NCBI GenBank assembly: GCA_900100475.1
Contig: FMTU01000008.1
Coordinates: 5,984 to 69,983, forward strand
Length of the DNA: 64,000 bases
Reading direction: 5' to 3'
Source: Sphingobium faniae
GTDB taxonomy: Bacteria > Pseudomonadota > Alphaproteobacteria > Sphingomonadales > Sphingomonadaceae
Of the stretch, positions 19,975 to 28,965 are shown one piece after another. A model generated the notes under the pieces. That model had not been told where the DNA came from, did not search any database, and saw only the letters and a list, made by a program, of their open reading frames with translations. The position numbers were made by a program, and so were the translations under genes. Numbering within the stretch: position 1 is the stretch's first letter; every line of letters begins with the position of its first letter.

Positions 19975-20280
19975 GTGACACAAGGCAGAACACTCATCAT
20001 CGTTCTGGTCGCGCTGATCATCGGGTTCGGCGCGGGCTTCGTGCTGCGGCCTCTGATCGCGCCGGTCGAACAGACGGCTATCGTTGCCGGCCCACCCGCC
20101 TCGCCGGTTCCGGCCGAACCGCGCGGCAAGCAGTATTTTGCGGCGCATCTCGACGAGGCGCGGCAAGTCATGGCACAATGCGCGGAAGGGACGGTGCGCG
20201 GCGACGAGTGTTTCAACGCGGACATGGCTGTAACAGAGGCAGATGCCCAGGCACGGCACAAGCGGTTCTTCGGCAAATAA
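19975..20280 (+). CDS. Small TrbK-alt-like inner membrane protein (possible entry exclusion)
   Basis: 101 aa from a GTG at 19975 with GGAAAGGA just upstream. Residues 6-25 form one membrane helix (TLIIVLVALIIGFGAGFVLR). The short exported domain has two Cys (VMAQCAEGTVRGDECFNAD) and ends RHKRFFGK. The other TrbK-like protein at 24783-25178 has the same plan: helix, two Cys, then RRRFFGR. I infer a second entry-exclusion-like protein, here convergent with the main trb operon. Confidence 0.6.
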   Translation: MTQGRTLIIVLVALIIGFGAGFVLRPLIAPVEQTAIVAGPPASPVPAEPRGKQYFAAHLDEARQVMAQCAEGTVRGDECFNADMAVTEADAQARHKRFFGK

Positions 20281-20298
20281 GACAGGCCGTCGACACCA

Positions 20299-20523
20299 TC
20301 AGTTCCCCTGCGCGCGCCGTGCTTTGGCGAACGCCCGATCTGTCGCCATGAACCGGACGAGCATCGGTACGACGAGCTTCTCCGGTGGGACTGGCTGTTG
20401 CCCGGTCTCTGCGGCCAGCGCATCGGCATACAAGATGAGATCACGGTGCACGGCAGCGGGCAGTTCGACCGACAGCTTGACGGGCCGATCATCGGCCAGC
20501 GGTCCCAGCTTGAGTTTCGTCAT
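20299..20523 (-). CDS. DUF2274-like small protein at the end of the trb operon
   Basis: 74 aa (KLKLGPLADDRPVKLSVELPAAVHRDLILYADALAAETGQ). Ribbon-helix-helix-like spacing suggests a small DNA-binding or accessory protein. It overlaps the stop of trbI by 4 bases, so it is the last gene of the trb transcript. Proteins of this family regularly follow trbI; the function is unknown. Confidence 0.75.
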   Translation of the reverse strand: MTKLKLGPLADDRPVKLSVELPAAVHRDLILYADALAAETGQQPVPPEKLVVPMLVRFMATDRAFAKARRAQGN

Positions 20524-21761
20524 CGGCTGCCTCCAATGGGGTCGAGCACAAGATCGCGAGTCAGAACAATCCTGAGCGGATGCCCCGGCCGGATGGTGAG
20601 CGTCGGCTGGACATTCAGTTGCCGCCGCACGATCTGCTGGCCCGTCTGGTTGACGGTGTCCTGCGAGCCGCGCCGCAGCGCACGGATCAGATCGTCGTCG
20701 CTGTCCGCGCCCAGTTCGGCCCCGACGCCGAGCAGCGTCGAGACGGCGGCGGCTTTGAGCAGGTTGCCCCAATGCTGGTTCACGCGGTCCTGTAAGCCGG
20801 CGTAGCCCGCGGCATCGGCGCCGGGCTGGCGTTCGAGGATGATCGAGCGGCCATCCGGCATGATCAGCCGATCCCAGGCTAGCAGCACGCGATTCTGCCC
20901 GGCTGCCACTTCGCTGTCATATTCGCCGATCAGCCGCGCGCCCTGCGGAATGAGCAGGATGCGCCCGGTGATGCTGTCATAGACGTTCTGCGTCACCTGC
21001 GCGGTGATCTGCCCCGGAAGATCGGAACGGATGCCTGTGATCAGCGCGGCGGGGATGATGCTCCCGGCCTGGATGATGTTGGGCGAGGCCGGCGCGGTCA
21101 GCCGCTCGGCGCTCACCGTGCGCTGGCTGGATGCCTGCGCCATGAAGACCCGCTTCGCGCTTTGGTCGGTCTGTGCGGCTTCGGCTGGCGGCGGGGTGGC
21201 TGCATCAGCCGTGGCGAGGCCGGGAAGCGCGGGCATGATCGGCATCCCGGCTGCCCCGACGCCACCACCGCCGAGGAATACCGTGCTGGTGCGAGCGGCG
21301 TCGCGCTCCTGGGCGATGCGCTGGCGGGCAGCTTCCTCGGCCTGCGCGCGCGGATCGGGCTGTCCGGCTCCCATGGATGGAACAGGCACATTCTCCCCAC
21401 GCTGCTGTGCAGACAGGATCGGGCGCCCGAGATCGCCGGGGAGCGGCTCGCCGAGTTTGGGCGCCCGGCTATAATCCTTCGGCCCCGAGGTGATGGTCTC
21501 CGAGGCGGCGCGGCTGTCGGTGTTGTAGAGTTCCGTTGCCGCCTTTTCTCCCCTGGGTGCGAGCGCATACCAGAGCGATCCGCCGATCCCGAGCCCCGCG
21601 ACGACGCCAAGCGTGGCCAGCGCCTTTCTCGACAGGCGCATGACACGCGGCGTCGGGCCGCGAAGCTGGAAGGCGGCGGGATTGGTGGGTCCGGGCTGTG
21701 GCTGTGGCGCTGCCGGTGCGGTGGCCGGCCCTGCGGGTGCCGTGATGGCGGGATCGCTCAC
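20520..21761 (-). CDS. trbI: TrbI/VirB10 family conjugal transfer protein
   Basis: 413 aa from a GTG at 21761. A Pro/Ala-rich cytoplasmic N-terminus, one membrane helix (about 45-65, LATLGVVAGLGIGGSLWYAL), a flexible periplasmic linker and the C-terminal VirB10/TrbI beta-barrel domain (IQAGSIIPAALITGIRSDLPGQITAQV, ILLIPQGARLIGEYDS, NQTGQQIVRRQLNVQPTLTI) give the normal layout. It spans both membranes as core of the type IV secretion channel. It overlaps trbG by 4 bases. Confidence 0.93.
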   Translation of the reverse strand: MSDPAITAPAGPATAPAAPQPQPGPTNPAAFQLRGPTPRVMRLSRKALATLGVVAGLGIGGSLWYALAPRGEKAATELYNTDSRAASETITSGPKDYSRAPKLGEPLPGDLGRPILSAQQRGENVPVPSMGAGQPDPRAQAEEAARQRIAQERDAARTSTVFLGGGGVGAAGMPIMPALPGLATADAATPPPAEAAQTDQSAKRVFMAQASSQRTVSAERLTAPASPNIIQAGSIIPAALITGIRSDLPGQITAQVTQNVYDSITGRILLIPQGARLIGEYDSEVAAGQNRVLLAWDRLIMPDGRSIILERQPGADAAGYAGLQDRVNQHWGNLLKAAAVSTLLGVGAELGADSDDDLIRALRRGSQDTVNQTGQQIVRRQLNVQPTLTIRPGHPLRIVLTRDLVLDPIGGSR

Positions 21762-22762
21762 GGCCGCCCCCTTCGCGCATCTTCGCGCAGGATGCGCACG
21801 CGCCGCGCGGTGCGCTTGTCGCCGAGCCGCAGTTCGGCGGCGGCGAACAGGCGGTCCACGACCATATAGCGGCCCTGCACGCGGTAATTGACCAGTTCGG
21901 CGTCCCCGGCGGCGCCGGTCACGAACAGCGGCGGCATCTCGCCCTGCGCGATCTGGTGAGGAAACTCGATGAACACCTGCTGCCCATCGTCGAACGCACG
22001 GGCGGGCTTCCATGACACGCGGTCGCCCTCGATCCGGTAGCGGAAATCGAGCGCGGAGAGATCGAGGCCCGCCGTGACCGGCGCGGCTGTTGCCGCTGCC
22101 GCATTCGCGCGGCGTAGCGCGATCAACTGGTCATGGGGATAGGTCCACGACACCGACGCCATGTATGTCGAAGGCGTGGCGCGTAGTTCCAGATGGTAGG
22201 TGCGCCGGTCGGTATTGATGACGAGGTTAGTGGAAATGTCCGGCCGGCTCGGCTTCACGAGGATGTGGACACGCGCCGTTGGACCGGCGCCGCTCACCGT
22301 ATCGCCGATGATCCAGCGCACGGTATCGCCCGCAGCGACCGGCCCCGGCCCGACGAGCTGCTCGCCTTCCTGAAGCGCGATGTCCGTCACCTGGCCGGGC
22401 GCGGCATAGACCTGATAGAGCGCGCCTTCGGCCCAGGGATATTGCTGGATCGCGTTCACATAGCCATCGCGGGTGGGCTGGATGCGGGCGGCGGCATTGG
22501 CCGCGCCGATGCGCTGGCGTGGATCGGCGGACTCGGGACGCCGCGCGCTGGCCGTAACCGGCTTCAACTGGCCGGGCAGCGGCAGCGGCTCGGGGATCGC
22601 CACCACCTCGACCGCGCGCGGCGGCTCGGGCGCGGGGGACGCGGCGATCTCGATCTGCCCGGTATCGGCCGTCTTCGCCGATGTGGTGGCGCAGGCGCCG
22701 AGCATGGATGCGGAGAGGAGCAAGGCGGGCATGGCGGCCTTGCACAAGCACGGATTTCTCAT
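21758..22762 (-). CDS. trbG: TrbG/VirB9 family conjugal transfer protein (P-type T4SS outer core)
   Basis: 334 aa, with signal peptide and lipobox-like LSASMLGAC at the N-terminus. The mature part has VirB9-type segments (VNAIQQYPWAEGALYQVYAAPGQVTDIALQEGE, RTYHLELRATPSTYMASVSWTYP, ...MVVDRLFAAAELRLG). It forms the outer-membrane core with TrbI. The ATG at 22762 overlaps the trbF stop by 4 bases. Confidence 0.92.
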   Translation of the reverse strand: MRNPCLCKAAMPALLLSASMLGACATTSAKTADTGQIEIAASPAPEPPRAVEVVAIPEPLPLPGQLKPVTASARRPESADPRQRIGAANAAARIQPTRDGYVNAIQQYPWAEGALYQVYAAPGQVTDIALQEGEQLVGPGPVAAGDTVRWIIGDTVSGAGPTARVHILVKPSRPDISTNLVINTDRRTYHLELRATPSTYMASVSWTYPHDQLIALRRANAAAATAAPVTAGLDLSALDFRYRIEGDRVSWKPARAFDDGQQVFIEFPHQIAQGEMPPLFVTGAAGDAELVNYRVQGRYMVVDRLFAAAELRLGDKRTARRVRILREDARRGRP

Positions 22763-23442
22763 TGGGTCAGTTCCTTCGACCAGTTGAGAGCATTGACGAA
22801 GACGCCCAGCGGATTCTTGCGCAGCGCGTCGGGGGTGCGCGGCGGCTGCACGACGACGGTGAGGATCGCCGACCAGCGTGTCGTCGCGGCCAGATTGCCG
22901 TCCTGATAGCGCCGCTCGGTCCATGCGACGCGGAAAGACTCGGGCGATGCCCGGATCACGCTCGACACATCCACCGCGACCTGGACCCGTCCGACATTGG
23001 CGAACGGATCGTTAGCGCGCGCATAGTCGTTGAGCGCCAATGTCCCCTTGTCTGTGGTGAAGTCGTAGGCGCGCAGCCAGTTCTGGCGGATGATGACCGG
23101 ATCGGCCGGGATCGCGCGCACTTGTTCGATAAAGCGCGCGAGATGGAACGCGATCTGCGGATCGGTCGGCCGGTAGCCCGCTTCGGCCGGGGCGACCGCT
23201 TGCGCTTCGCCGAGCCGGTCGACCTCGACCACCCACGGCACGATATGCCCGCGCGCGGATTGCCAGACCAACCCGCCCGCAAGGCCCCCGGACAGGGCAA
23301 GGCATCCGAAGAAGGCAAGCCGCCAGTTCCGCGCCTGCACGCGGGCGGAACCGATGCGGTCGTCCCACACTTGCGCGGCGCGCTGATACGGCGTCACAGC
23401 TTCGAGCATCTGGCTGTAGCGGATGGAAGGTCTGCGGAACAT
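22759..23442 (-). CDS. trbF: TrbF/VirB8-like inner membrane protein
   Basis: 227 aa. Cytoplasmic N-terminus (YQRAAQVWDDRIGSARVQARNWR), one membrane helix (about 43-62) and a VirB8/NTF2-like periplasmic domain (VEVDRLGEAQAV, AFHLARFIEQVRAIPADPVIIRQNWLRAYDF, VVVQPPRTPDALRKNPLGVFVNALNWSKEL). It is the inner membrane assembly factor of the T4SS. Six bases separate it from trbL. Confidence 0.93.
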   Translation of the reverse strand: MFRRPSIRYSQMLEAVTPYQRAAQVWDDRIGSARVQARNWRLAFFGCLALSGGLAGGLVWQSARGHIVPWVVEVDRLGEAQAVAPAEAGYRPTDPQIAFHLARFIEQVRAIPADPVIIRQNWLRAYDFTTDKGTLALNDYARANDPFANVGRVQVAVDVSSVIRASPESFRVAWTERRYQDGNLAATTRWSAILTVVVQPPRTPDALRKNPLGVFVNALNWSKELTQ

Positions 23443-23448
23443 CGGCGA

Positions 23449-24786
23449 TCACTCCTTTTCCCTGATGTCGGGAGCACCGCCGCCGCCCTGGCTGTCGCCC
23501 GCCTTCATGGTGTGGGCGAGGACGGTCGCGCCGTGCGCGGCGGACTGGCGGTTCTTCATGCGCGCGGCCCATGCGGGCTGCGCGGCCGCGGATGGCGATG
23601 CGGCCGAAGTCGCGGCTGCCGTTGCCTGTGAGGCCGCCCCCATCCCCGCCCGGGCGCCCGAACGATAATTGTCCTTCATCGATGCGGCCGCCTTGCGTAG
23701 CGGCGACATCGCGGCGCTGGCGACCGCACCCGCCGCCTTCTGCCCGACAGCGGCCATGCCGCCCGCCACCGCGCCCGCGCCGCTCTTGCCGAGCGCGCCG
23801 ACGCTGTAGGCGCCCGCAGCGCCGCCAGCCATCCGGGCGCCGCCGCGTGCCGCCGCAGCGCCCATCCTGCCGCCGGCCGCCATGGTCGAACCGGCAGCAC
23901 CAACACCCAGCTTTGCCGCCGCCGCGCCACCGGCCAGCGCGCCGCCCACCGCCAGCGCGGTTCCGGCGGCGGCGCCCGCGCCGAGCTGCGGCCCGCCCGA
24001 GACGATGCCGTTGGCGATACCGGGACCGAAGATCGCAAGGCCGAGCAGAGACAGCGCGCCGAGCGCGATCGACAGCACGTCCCGCGCCGTGGGATCAGCA
24101 CCGACCGCGACCGTGAACGTGCTGAACAGCGCGGTTCCGATCCCGGTGATGACCGCGAGCACCAGCACCTTGATGCCGGAAGAAACGATATGGCCGAGCA
24201 CCTTTTCGGCCATGAACGCGGTGCGGTTCCAGAAGGCGAAGGGCAGCAGGACGAACCCGGCCAGCGTCACCAGCTTGAACTCGATCACCGCGATGAAGAC
24301 CTGAATGGCGATGATGAAGAAGGCGAGGACGACGACCAGATAGGAAAGCAGCAGCACGGCGATGATCGCGAGATTGGCGAACACCGCCCAGAGGCTGTTG
24401 AACGCCTCGGTCGCATCGATCAGCGGCTGCGCCGCATCCAGTCCCTTGGCGGCGATGGTGCCGGGTTTCATGAACTCGGCGAGACTGAGCTTGTCACCGC
24501 TGGCCTTGAGGCCCAGATTGGCGAAGCTGTCGAAGACGATGGTGGCGAGCGTCTGGAAATTGCCGATGATGAAAGCAAAGGCGCCGATATAGAGCGTCTT
24601 CTTCACCAGACGCTGGATCACGTCCTCGTCGGTGCCCCAGGCCCAGAACAGTCCGGCAATGGTCACGTCGATCGCGATCAGGGTGGACGACAGGAAGCCG
24701 ACCTCGCCGCCGAGCAGGCCGAACCCTGAATCGATATAGGTGCTGAAGGTGTCGAGGAAGGTATCGACAATCCCTGTATCGCTCAT
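23449..24786 (-). CDS. trbL: TrbL/VirB6 polytopic membrane protein
   Basis: 445 aa. The N-terminal 260 residues hold about six hydrophobic segments of the TrbL/VirB6 family (LIAIDVTIAGLFWAWG, LLLSYLVVVLAFFIIAIQVFIAVIEFKLV). The C-terminal 180 residues are a low-complexity Ala/Gly tail ending in basic and polar residues, which is common in TrbL. It forms the inner membrane DNA passage. It overlaps the TrbK-alt gene by 4 bases. Confidence 0.92.
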   Translation of the reverse strand: MSDTGIVDTFLDTFSTYIDSGFGLLGGEVGFLSSTLIAIDVTIAGLFWAWGTDEDVIQRLVKKTLYIGAFAFIIGNFQTLATIVFDSFANLGLKASGDKLSLAEFMKPGTIAAKGLDAAQPLIDATEAFNSLWAVFANLAIIAVLLLSYLVVVLAFFIIAIQVFIAVIEFKLVTLAGFVLLPFAFWNRTAFMAEKVLGHIVSSGIKVLVLAVITGIGTALFSTFTVAVGADPTARDVLSIALGALSLLGLAIFGPGIANGIVSGGPQLGAGAAAGTALAVGGALAGGAAAAKLGVGAAGSTMAAGGRMGAAAARGGARMAGGAAGAYSVGALGKSGAGAVAGGMAAVGQKAAGAVASAAMSPLRKAAASMKDNYRSGARAGMGAASQATAAATSAASPSAAAQPAWAARMKNRQSAAHGATVLAHTMKAGDSQGGGGAPDIREKE

Positions 24787-25178
24787 GGCGCGGCGGTCCC
24801 GGCCCGATCGGCGGGGACATAATTGCCGGGTAGGTCCGGCCGGATCGCCTCGTTCGCCCGGCTGTCATCGCTCGCCGCGCTATTGTCGGCGGCGGAAACC
24901 GGGCCAGCCTCGGCCGGCGCGGGGACGGCGCTATCCCTTCCGAAGAAGCGCCGGCGGTTTTCCGCCCATGCCGTCTCGCAATCCTTGTCGGGCATGGTGA
25001 GCGCGGCGCAGCGTTCGAGTTCGCGCGCCAGCAGCGTCCGCGCCTCGCCTTCGTCGAGCAGCGGCAGGACCGCGTCGAGCGGCATGTCGCCCGGTTCGCG
25101 GAAGGTCTCGACCGCCACGACGAACATGATGCCCGCGAGCGCGGCTATCCCGGCGATCTTCGCGTTGCGCGAGATCAT
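24783..25178 (-). CDS. TrbK-alt putative entry exclusion protein
   Basis: 131 aa. One N-terminal membrane helix (IAGIAALAGIMFVVAVETF) followed by a short periplasmic domain with two Cys (ELERCAALTMPDKDCETAW) ending in ENRRRFFGR, then a polar tail. Its slot between trbJ and trbL is that of trbK in classic trb operons. It is thought to block entry of related elements; the exclusion role is inferred from family position. Confidence 0.8.
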   Translation of the reverse strand: MISRNAKIAGIAALAGIMFVVAVETFREPGDMPLDAVLPLLDEGEARTLLARELERCAALTMPDKDCETAWAENRRRFFGRDSAVPAPAEAGPVSAADNSAASDDSRANEAIRPDLPGNYVPADRAGTAAP

Positions 25179-25179
25179 G

Positions 25180-25899
25180 TCAGTTCCGCCCGAAGAAGCG
25201 GCGGAAGCGTTCGCGCCCCTCCGCCTCGATCGCGGTCTGACGCGCGGCGTCGAGCGCCTGCGCCCGGCCCTGCGCGGCGACCGCGGCGGTGAGGTCGGCG
25301 AGCTGCTGCGATTGCAGGGCGAGAAGCTGGTTGCCCGCCTGCGCCGCCTGGAGCGCGCCGGTCGCCGACTGGCTGGCCGTGACCAGACTGTTCATCGTCG
25401 TGCGTGCGCCGTCGATATTGCCGACCACGCCGGCCTGCACTTTCAGCGCATCCTGAAACGCGCCGACGCTGTCCTCCCAGCGGGCATCGGCGTTGGCGAT
25501 CATCTGCGCATTGGTGCCGGTGAGACCCGCGCCCCTATATCGTCCGTTGAACGTCTGCTGGATGTCCTGCACGTCCCAGGCGATACGCTGCGCCTCGCCG
25601 AGCAACTGCTGGGTCTGCCGGACCTGCTGCTGAAGCGTGTCCACCGTCGAGAGCGGCAGGTTGGCAAGGTTGCGCGCCTCGTTGATCAGGCTCGACGCTT
25701 GGCTCTGGATTTGCGTGATCTGGTTGTTGATCTGTTGCAGCGACCGCGCGGCGGTCAGCACGTTCTGCGCGTAGTTGGTGGGATCATAGACGACCCCGCC
25801 GAACTGCGCGTGCGCGGGTGTGGTCGCGGCGATGCCGATTACGGCCGACGTGGTGAGAACGCCGATCATAAGGGCGCGGCGGATGGGAGGCAGTTTCAT
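25180..25899 (-). CDS. trbJ: TrbJ/VirB5-like P-type conjugal transfer protein
   Basis: 239 aa. A signal peptide (ALMIGVLTTSAVIGIAATTPAHAQ) is followed by FGGVVYDPTNYAQNVLTAARSLQQINNQITQIQ, the typical TrbJ start, then long coiled helices. It is a minor pilus or tip component in the periplasm. The ATG at 25899 overlaps the end of trbE by 4 bases. It ends ERFRRFFGRN, curiously the same terminal motif as the TrbK-like proteins. Confidence 0.92.
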   Translation of the reverse strand: MKLPPIRRALMIGVLTTSAVIGIAATTPAHAQFGGVVYDPTNYAQNVLTAARSLQQINNQITQIQSQASSLINEARNLANLPLSTVDTLQQQVRQTQQLLGEAQRIAWDVQDIQQTFNGRYRGAGLTGTNAQMIANADARWEDSVGAFQDALKVQAGVVGNIDGARTTMNSLVTASQSATGALQAAQAGNQLLALQSQQLADLTAAVAAQGRAQALDAARQTAIEAEGRERFRRFFGRN

Positions 25900-28367
25900 G
25901 ATGAAATCTCCATGTCGGACGTGAGAGGAAATTCGGGCTGGCGGCCGGATGCCGGTTCGGGCAGCAGTTCGACGGCCCAGGCGCAGCCGCGATGCCGCAG
26001 CCATTGCGCGGCGAACGCGGATGCCCCGTGGGTCTCGATGATGTCGGCAATGGCGAGTTGATCGGTCTTCGACGACGCGGCGGTGAAGGCGAGCGCGACC
26101 TCGCCCAGCCCCAGCTCGAACAGGCGGTTTCCCCGCCGCGACTGGCAATAATAATCCCGCTTGGGCGTCGCGTGCCCAAGGATTTCGATCTGGCGGGCGT
26201 TAAGCCCGAACCGCTCGTAGATCGCCGCGATCTGCGGCTCGGCCGCGCGCTCGTTGGGCAGGAAGATGCGCGTCGGGCAGGATTCGATGATGGCCGGCGC
26301 GATGGCCGAGGTTTCGATGTCGGCGAGACTCTGCGTGGCAAAGATGACGCTGGCGTTCTTCTTGCGCAGCGTCTTCAGCCATTCGCGCAGCTGCGCGGCG
26401 AAGGCGGGGCTGTCGAGCACCAGCCAGCCCTCGTCGATGATGATCAGCGTCGGCGAGCCGTCCAGCCGCCCTTCGATCCGGTGGAACAGGTAGGAGAGCA
26501 CGGCGGCGGCCGCTCCCGCGCCGACCAGCCCCTCGGTCTCGAACGCCTGAACCGATGCGTCACCCAGCCGTTCGTCTTCGGCATCGAGCAGCCGGCCCCA
26601 TGGCCCGCCGATGCAGTATGGGGCCAGCGCCTGCTTGAGCTGCTGGCTCTGGAGCAGCACGGCAAGGCCGGTCAGCGTGCGTTCGGATTGGGGCGCGGAG
26701 GCGAGCGACCCCAGCGCCGACCAGATATGCTCCTTGGCCTGCGGATCGACCGCAACGCCTTCGCTGGCGAGGATCGCTGCCAGCCATTCGGCCGCCCATG
26801 CCCGTTCGGCAGGATCGTCGATCCGCGCGAGCGGCTGCAACTGGACGCCGGTATCGGCATCGTCGGACAGACCGCCGCCCAAATCCTGCCAGTCGCCGCC
26901 CATGGCGAGCGCGGCGGCGCGGATCGAGCCGCCGAAGTCGAAGGCGAAGACCTGGGCATTCGCGTAGCGGCGGAACTGCATCGCCATCAACGCCAGCAGC
27001 ACCGACTTGCCCGCGCCCGTGGGACCGACGATGAGAGTATGGCCGACATCGCCGACATGAAGGGAAAACCGGAACGGGGTCGAGCCTTCGGTCCTTGCGT
27101 AGAGCAAAGGGGGCTGTCCGAAATGCTCGTCCCGTTCCGGCCCCGCCCATACCGCTGACAGGGGGATCAGGTGGGCGAGATTGAAAGTGGAGATGGGAGG
27201 CTGGCGGACGTTGGCGTAAGTGTGACCGGGCAGGCTCCCCAGCCATGCCTCGATTGCGTTCATCCCCTCGGGGATCACGGTGAAGTCGCGGCCCTGGATG
27301 ACCTTCTCGACCAGCCGCAGCTTCTCGGCGGCGATGGCGGGATTACGGTCCCATACCGTCACCGTCGCGGTGACGTAGGCCATGCCGGCATAATCGGCGC
27401 CCAGCTCCTGCAGGGCAGTGTCCGCGTCGGCGGCCTTGTTCGAGGCGTCGCTGTCGAGCAGTGTGCTCGCCTCGTTGGTCATCACCTCTTTCAGGATCGC
27501 CGCGACCGATTTGCGCTTGGCGAACCACTGGCGACGGATGCGGGTGAGCAGCCTGGTCGCGTCGGTCTTGTCGAGCATAATCGCGCGGGTCGACCAGCGA
27601 TACTCGAAGGCGAGCCGGTTCAGCTCGTCGAGCAGGCCGGGGAACGTCACGCTCGGGAAGCCGACGATGGTGAGCGTGCGCAGATGATGCTCGCCGAGCT
27701 TCGGTTCGAGTCCGCCGGTCAGCGGCTCGTCGGCGAGCAGCGCATCGAGGTGCATCGGGGTCTCGGGCACGCGCACGCGCTGGCGGCGGGTCGAGATCGT
27801 GCTGTGCAGGTAGGTCAGCGTCTCTTGCGTCTGGAGCCAGCGAACTTCCGGGACGAAGCCATCGATCAGATTGAGCAGACGGTCGCTGCGATCCTTGAAG
27901 CCCGCGAGCGATTCCCATGGATCGACGCCCGCGCCGGAACGGCCTTCATAGAGCCAGGTTTCGGCGCGGGCGGCGTCCTCCGCTGGCGGCATCCACAGCA
28001 GCGTCAGATAATAGCCGCTCTCGAAATGCGCGCCTTCCTCGCGGAACTGTTCTCGGCGCTCCATATCGACCAGCGCCGAGACGGGATCGGGGAAATCGGA
28101 ATCGGGATAGTCGAGCGCGGGGGTGCGCTGCGCCTCGACGAAGATCGCCCATCCCGAGCCCAGACGGCGCAGCGCATTGTTGAGCCGTGCGGTCGTCGCG
28201 ACCAGCTCGGCGGGGGTGGCGCTGTCGAGATCGGGACCGCGAAACCGCGCCGTGCGCTGGAACGACCCGTCCTTGTTGAGCACAACGCCTTCGCCGACCA
28301 GCGCGGCCCAGGGCAGGAAGTCGGCCAGATGCGCCGCATGCCCACGGTATTCGCGCAGGCTCATCAT
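25896..28367 (-). CDS. trbE: TrbE/VirB4 family conjugation ATPase
   Basis: 823 aa. N-terminal VirB4 domain starts MMSLREYRGHAAHLADFLPWAALVGEGVVLNKDGS. The C-terminal ATPase has Walker A GPTGAGKSVLLALMA (about residue 450), Walker B PTLIIIDEGW (about 635) and downstream FATQSLADIETS. It energises pilus assembly at the inner membrane. The ATG at 28367 overlaps the trbD stop as ATGA. Confidence 0.95.
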   Translation of the reverse strand: MMSLREYRGHAAHLADFLPWAALVGEGVVLNKDGSFQRTARFRGPDLDSATPAELVATTARLNNALRRLGSGWAIFVEAQRTPALDYPDSDFPDPVSALVDMERREQFREEGAHFESGYYLTLLWMPPAEDAARAETWLYEGRSGAGVDPWESLAGFKDRSDRLLNLIDGFVPEVRWLQTQETLTYLHSTISTRRQRVRVPETPMHLDALLADEPLTGGLEPKLGEHHLRTLTIVGFPSVTFPGLLDELNRLAFEYRWSTRAIMLDKTDATRLLTRIRRQWFAKRKSVAAILKEVMTNEASTLLDSDASNKAADADTALQELGADYAGMAYVTATVTVWDRNPAIAAEKLRLVEKVIQGRDFTVIPEGMNAIEAWLGSLPGHTYANVRQPPISTFNLAHLIPLSAVWAGPERDEHFGQPPLLYARTEGSTPFRFSLHVGDVGHTLIVGPTGAGKSVLLALMAMQFRRYANAQVFAFDFGGSIRAAALAMGGDWQDLGGGLSDDADTGVQLQPLARIDDPAERAWAAEWLAAILASEGVAVDPQAKEHIWSALGSLASAPQSERTLTGLAVLLQSQQLKQALAPYCIGGPWGRLLDAEDERLGDASVQAFETEGLVGAGAAAAVLSYLFHRIEGRLDGSPTLIIIDEGWLVLDSPAFAAQLREWLKTLRKKNASVIFATQSLADIETSAIAPAIIESCPTRIFLPNERAAEPQIAAIYERFGLNARQIEILGHATPKRDYYCQSRRGNRLFELGLGEVALAFTAASSKTDQLAIADIIETHGASAFAAQWLRHRGCAWAVELLPEPASGRQPEFPLTSDMEISS

Positions 28368-28633
28368 GGCTGCATCCACGCCGGATATTTGAGATGGCGC
28401 CGGGCCACGTCCACAAATTGTGGATCGCGCCGCGCGGCCCATACCGACAGCGCGTGGCCGATGGCCCAGAGGACGAGGCCCGCGATCCAGAGGCGCAGGC
28501 CCAACCCGATCGCGCCCGCCAACGTTCCGTTGACGATGGCCAGCGAGCGTGGAGCGCCGCCGAACAATATCGGTTCGGTCAGCGCCCGGTGGACGGGAGC
28601 ATAGAAACCCGCGATCGGTTCACCGGCTTCCAT
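28364..28633 (-). CDS. trbD: TrbD/VirB3 family protein
   Basis: 89 aa. PIAGFYAPVHRALTEPILFGGAPRSLAIVNGTLAGAIGLGL is the standard VirB3/TrbD motif, followed by a second membrane segment (LWIAGLVLWAIGHALSVWAA). It is an inner membrane partner of TrbE. It shares one base with trbC and 4 with trbE. Confidence 0.92.
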   Translation of the reverse strand: MEAGEPIAGFYAPVHRALTEPILFGGAPRSLAIVNGTLAGAIGLGLRLWIAGLVLWAIGHALSVWAARRDPQFVDVARRHLKYPAWMQP

Positions 28634-28965
28634 CAGACCAGCGCCCCGCCGCCGAACGAGAAGAAGCTGAGGAAGAAGGAACTGGCAGCGAACGCGATGC
28701 TGAGGCCGAAGACGATCTGGATCAGCCGGCGGAAGCCGCCGTTGGTGTCGCCGAAGGCGAGGGTGAGCCCCGTCACGATAATGATGATGACCGCAACGAT
28801 CTTCGCCACCGGCCCCTCGATGCTTTCGAGGATGGATTGCAGCGGCGCTTCCCACGGCATCGATGATCCGCCCGCATGGGCGGGCGCCGAGATGGTGAGC
28901 GCGATGACGCTGGCGGTGGCGGCGAGCATGGCGCGGCGTGCGCCATGCCGGATGGCATGGATCAT
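28633..28965 (-). CDS. trbC: TrbC/VirB2 family pilin
   Basis: 110 aa. Signal peptide (AMLAATASVIALTISAPAHAG), then SMPWEAPLQSILESIEGPVAKIVAVIIIIVTGLTLAFGD and a second hydrophobic helix, the two-helix layout of conjugative pilins. It is the major pilus subunit. It overlaps trbB by 4 bases. Confidence 0.93.
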   Translation of the reverse strand: MIHAIRHGARRAMLAATASVIALTISAPAHAGGSSMPWEAPLQSILESIEGPVAKIVAVIIIIVTGLTLAFGDTNGGFRRLIQIVFGLSIAFAASSFFLSFFSFGGGALV

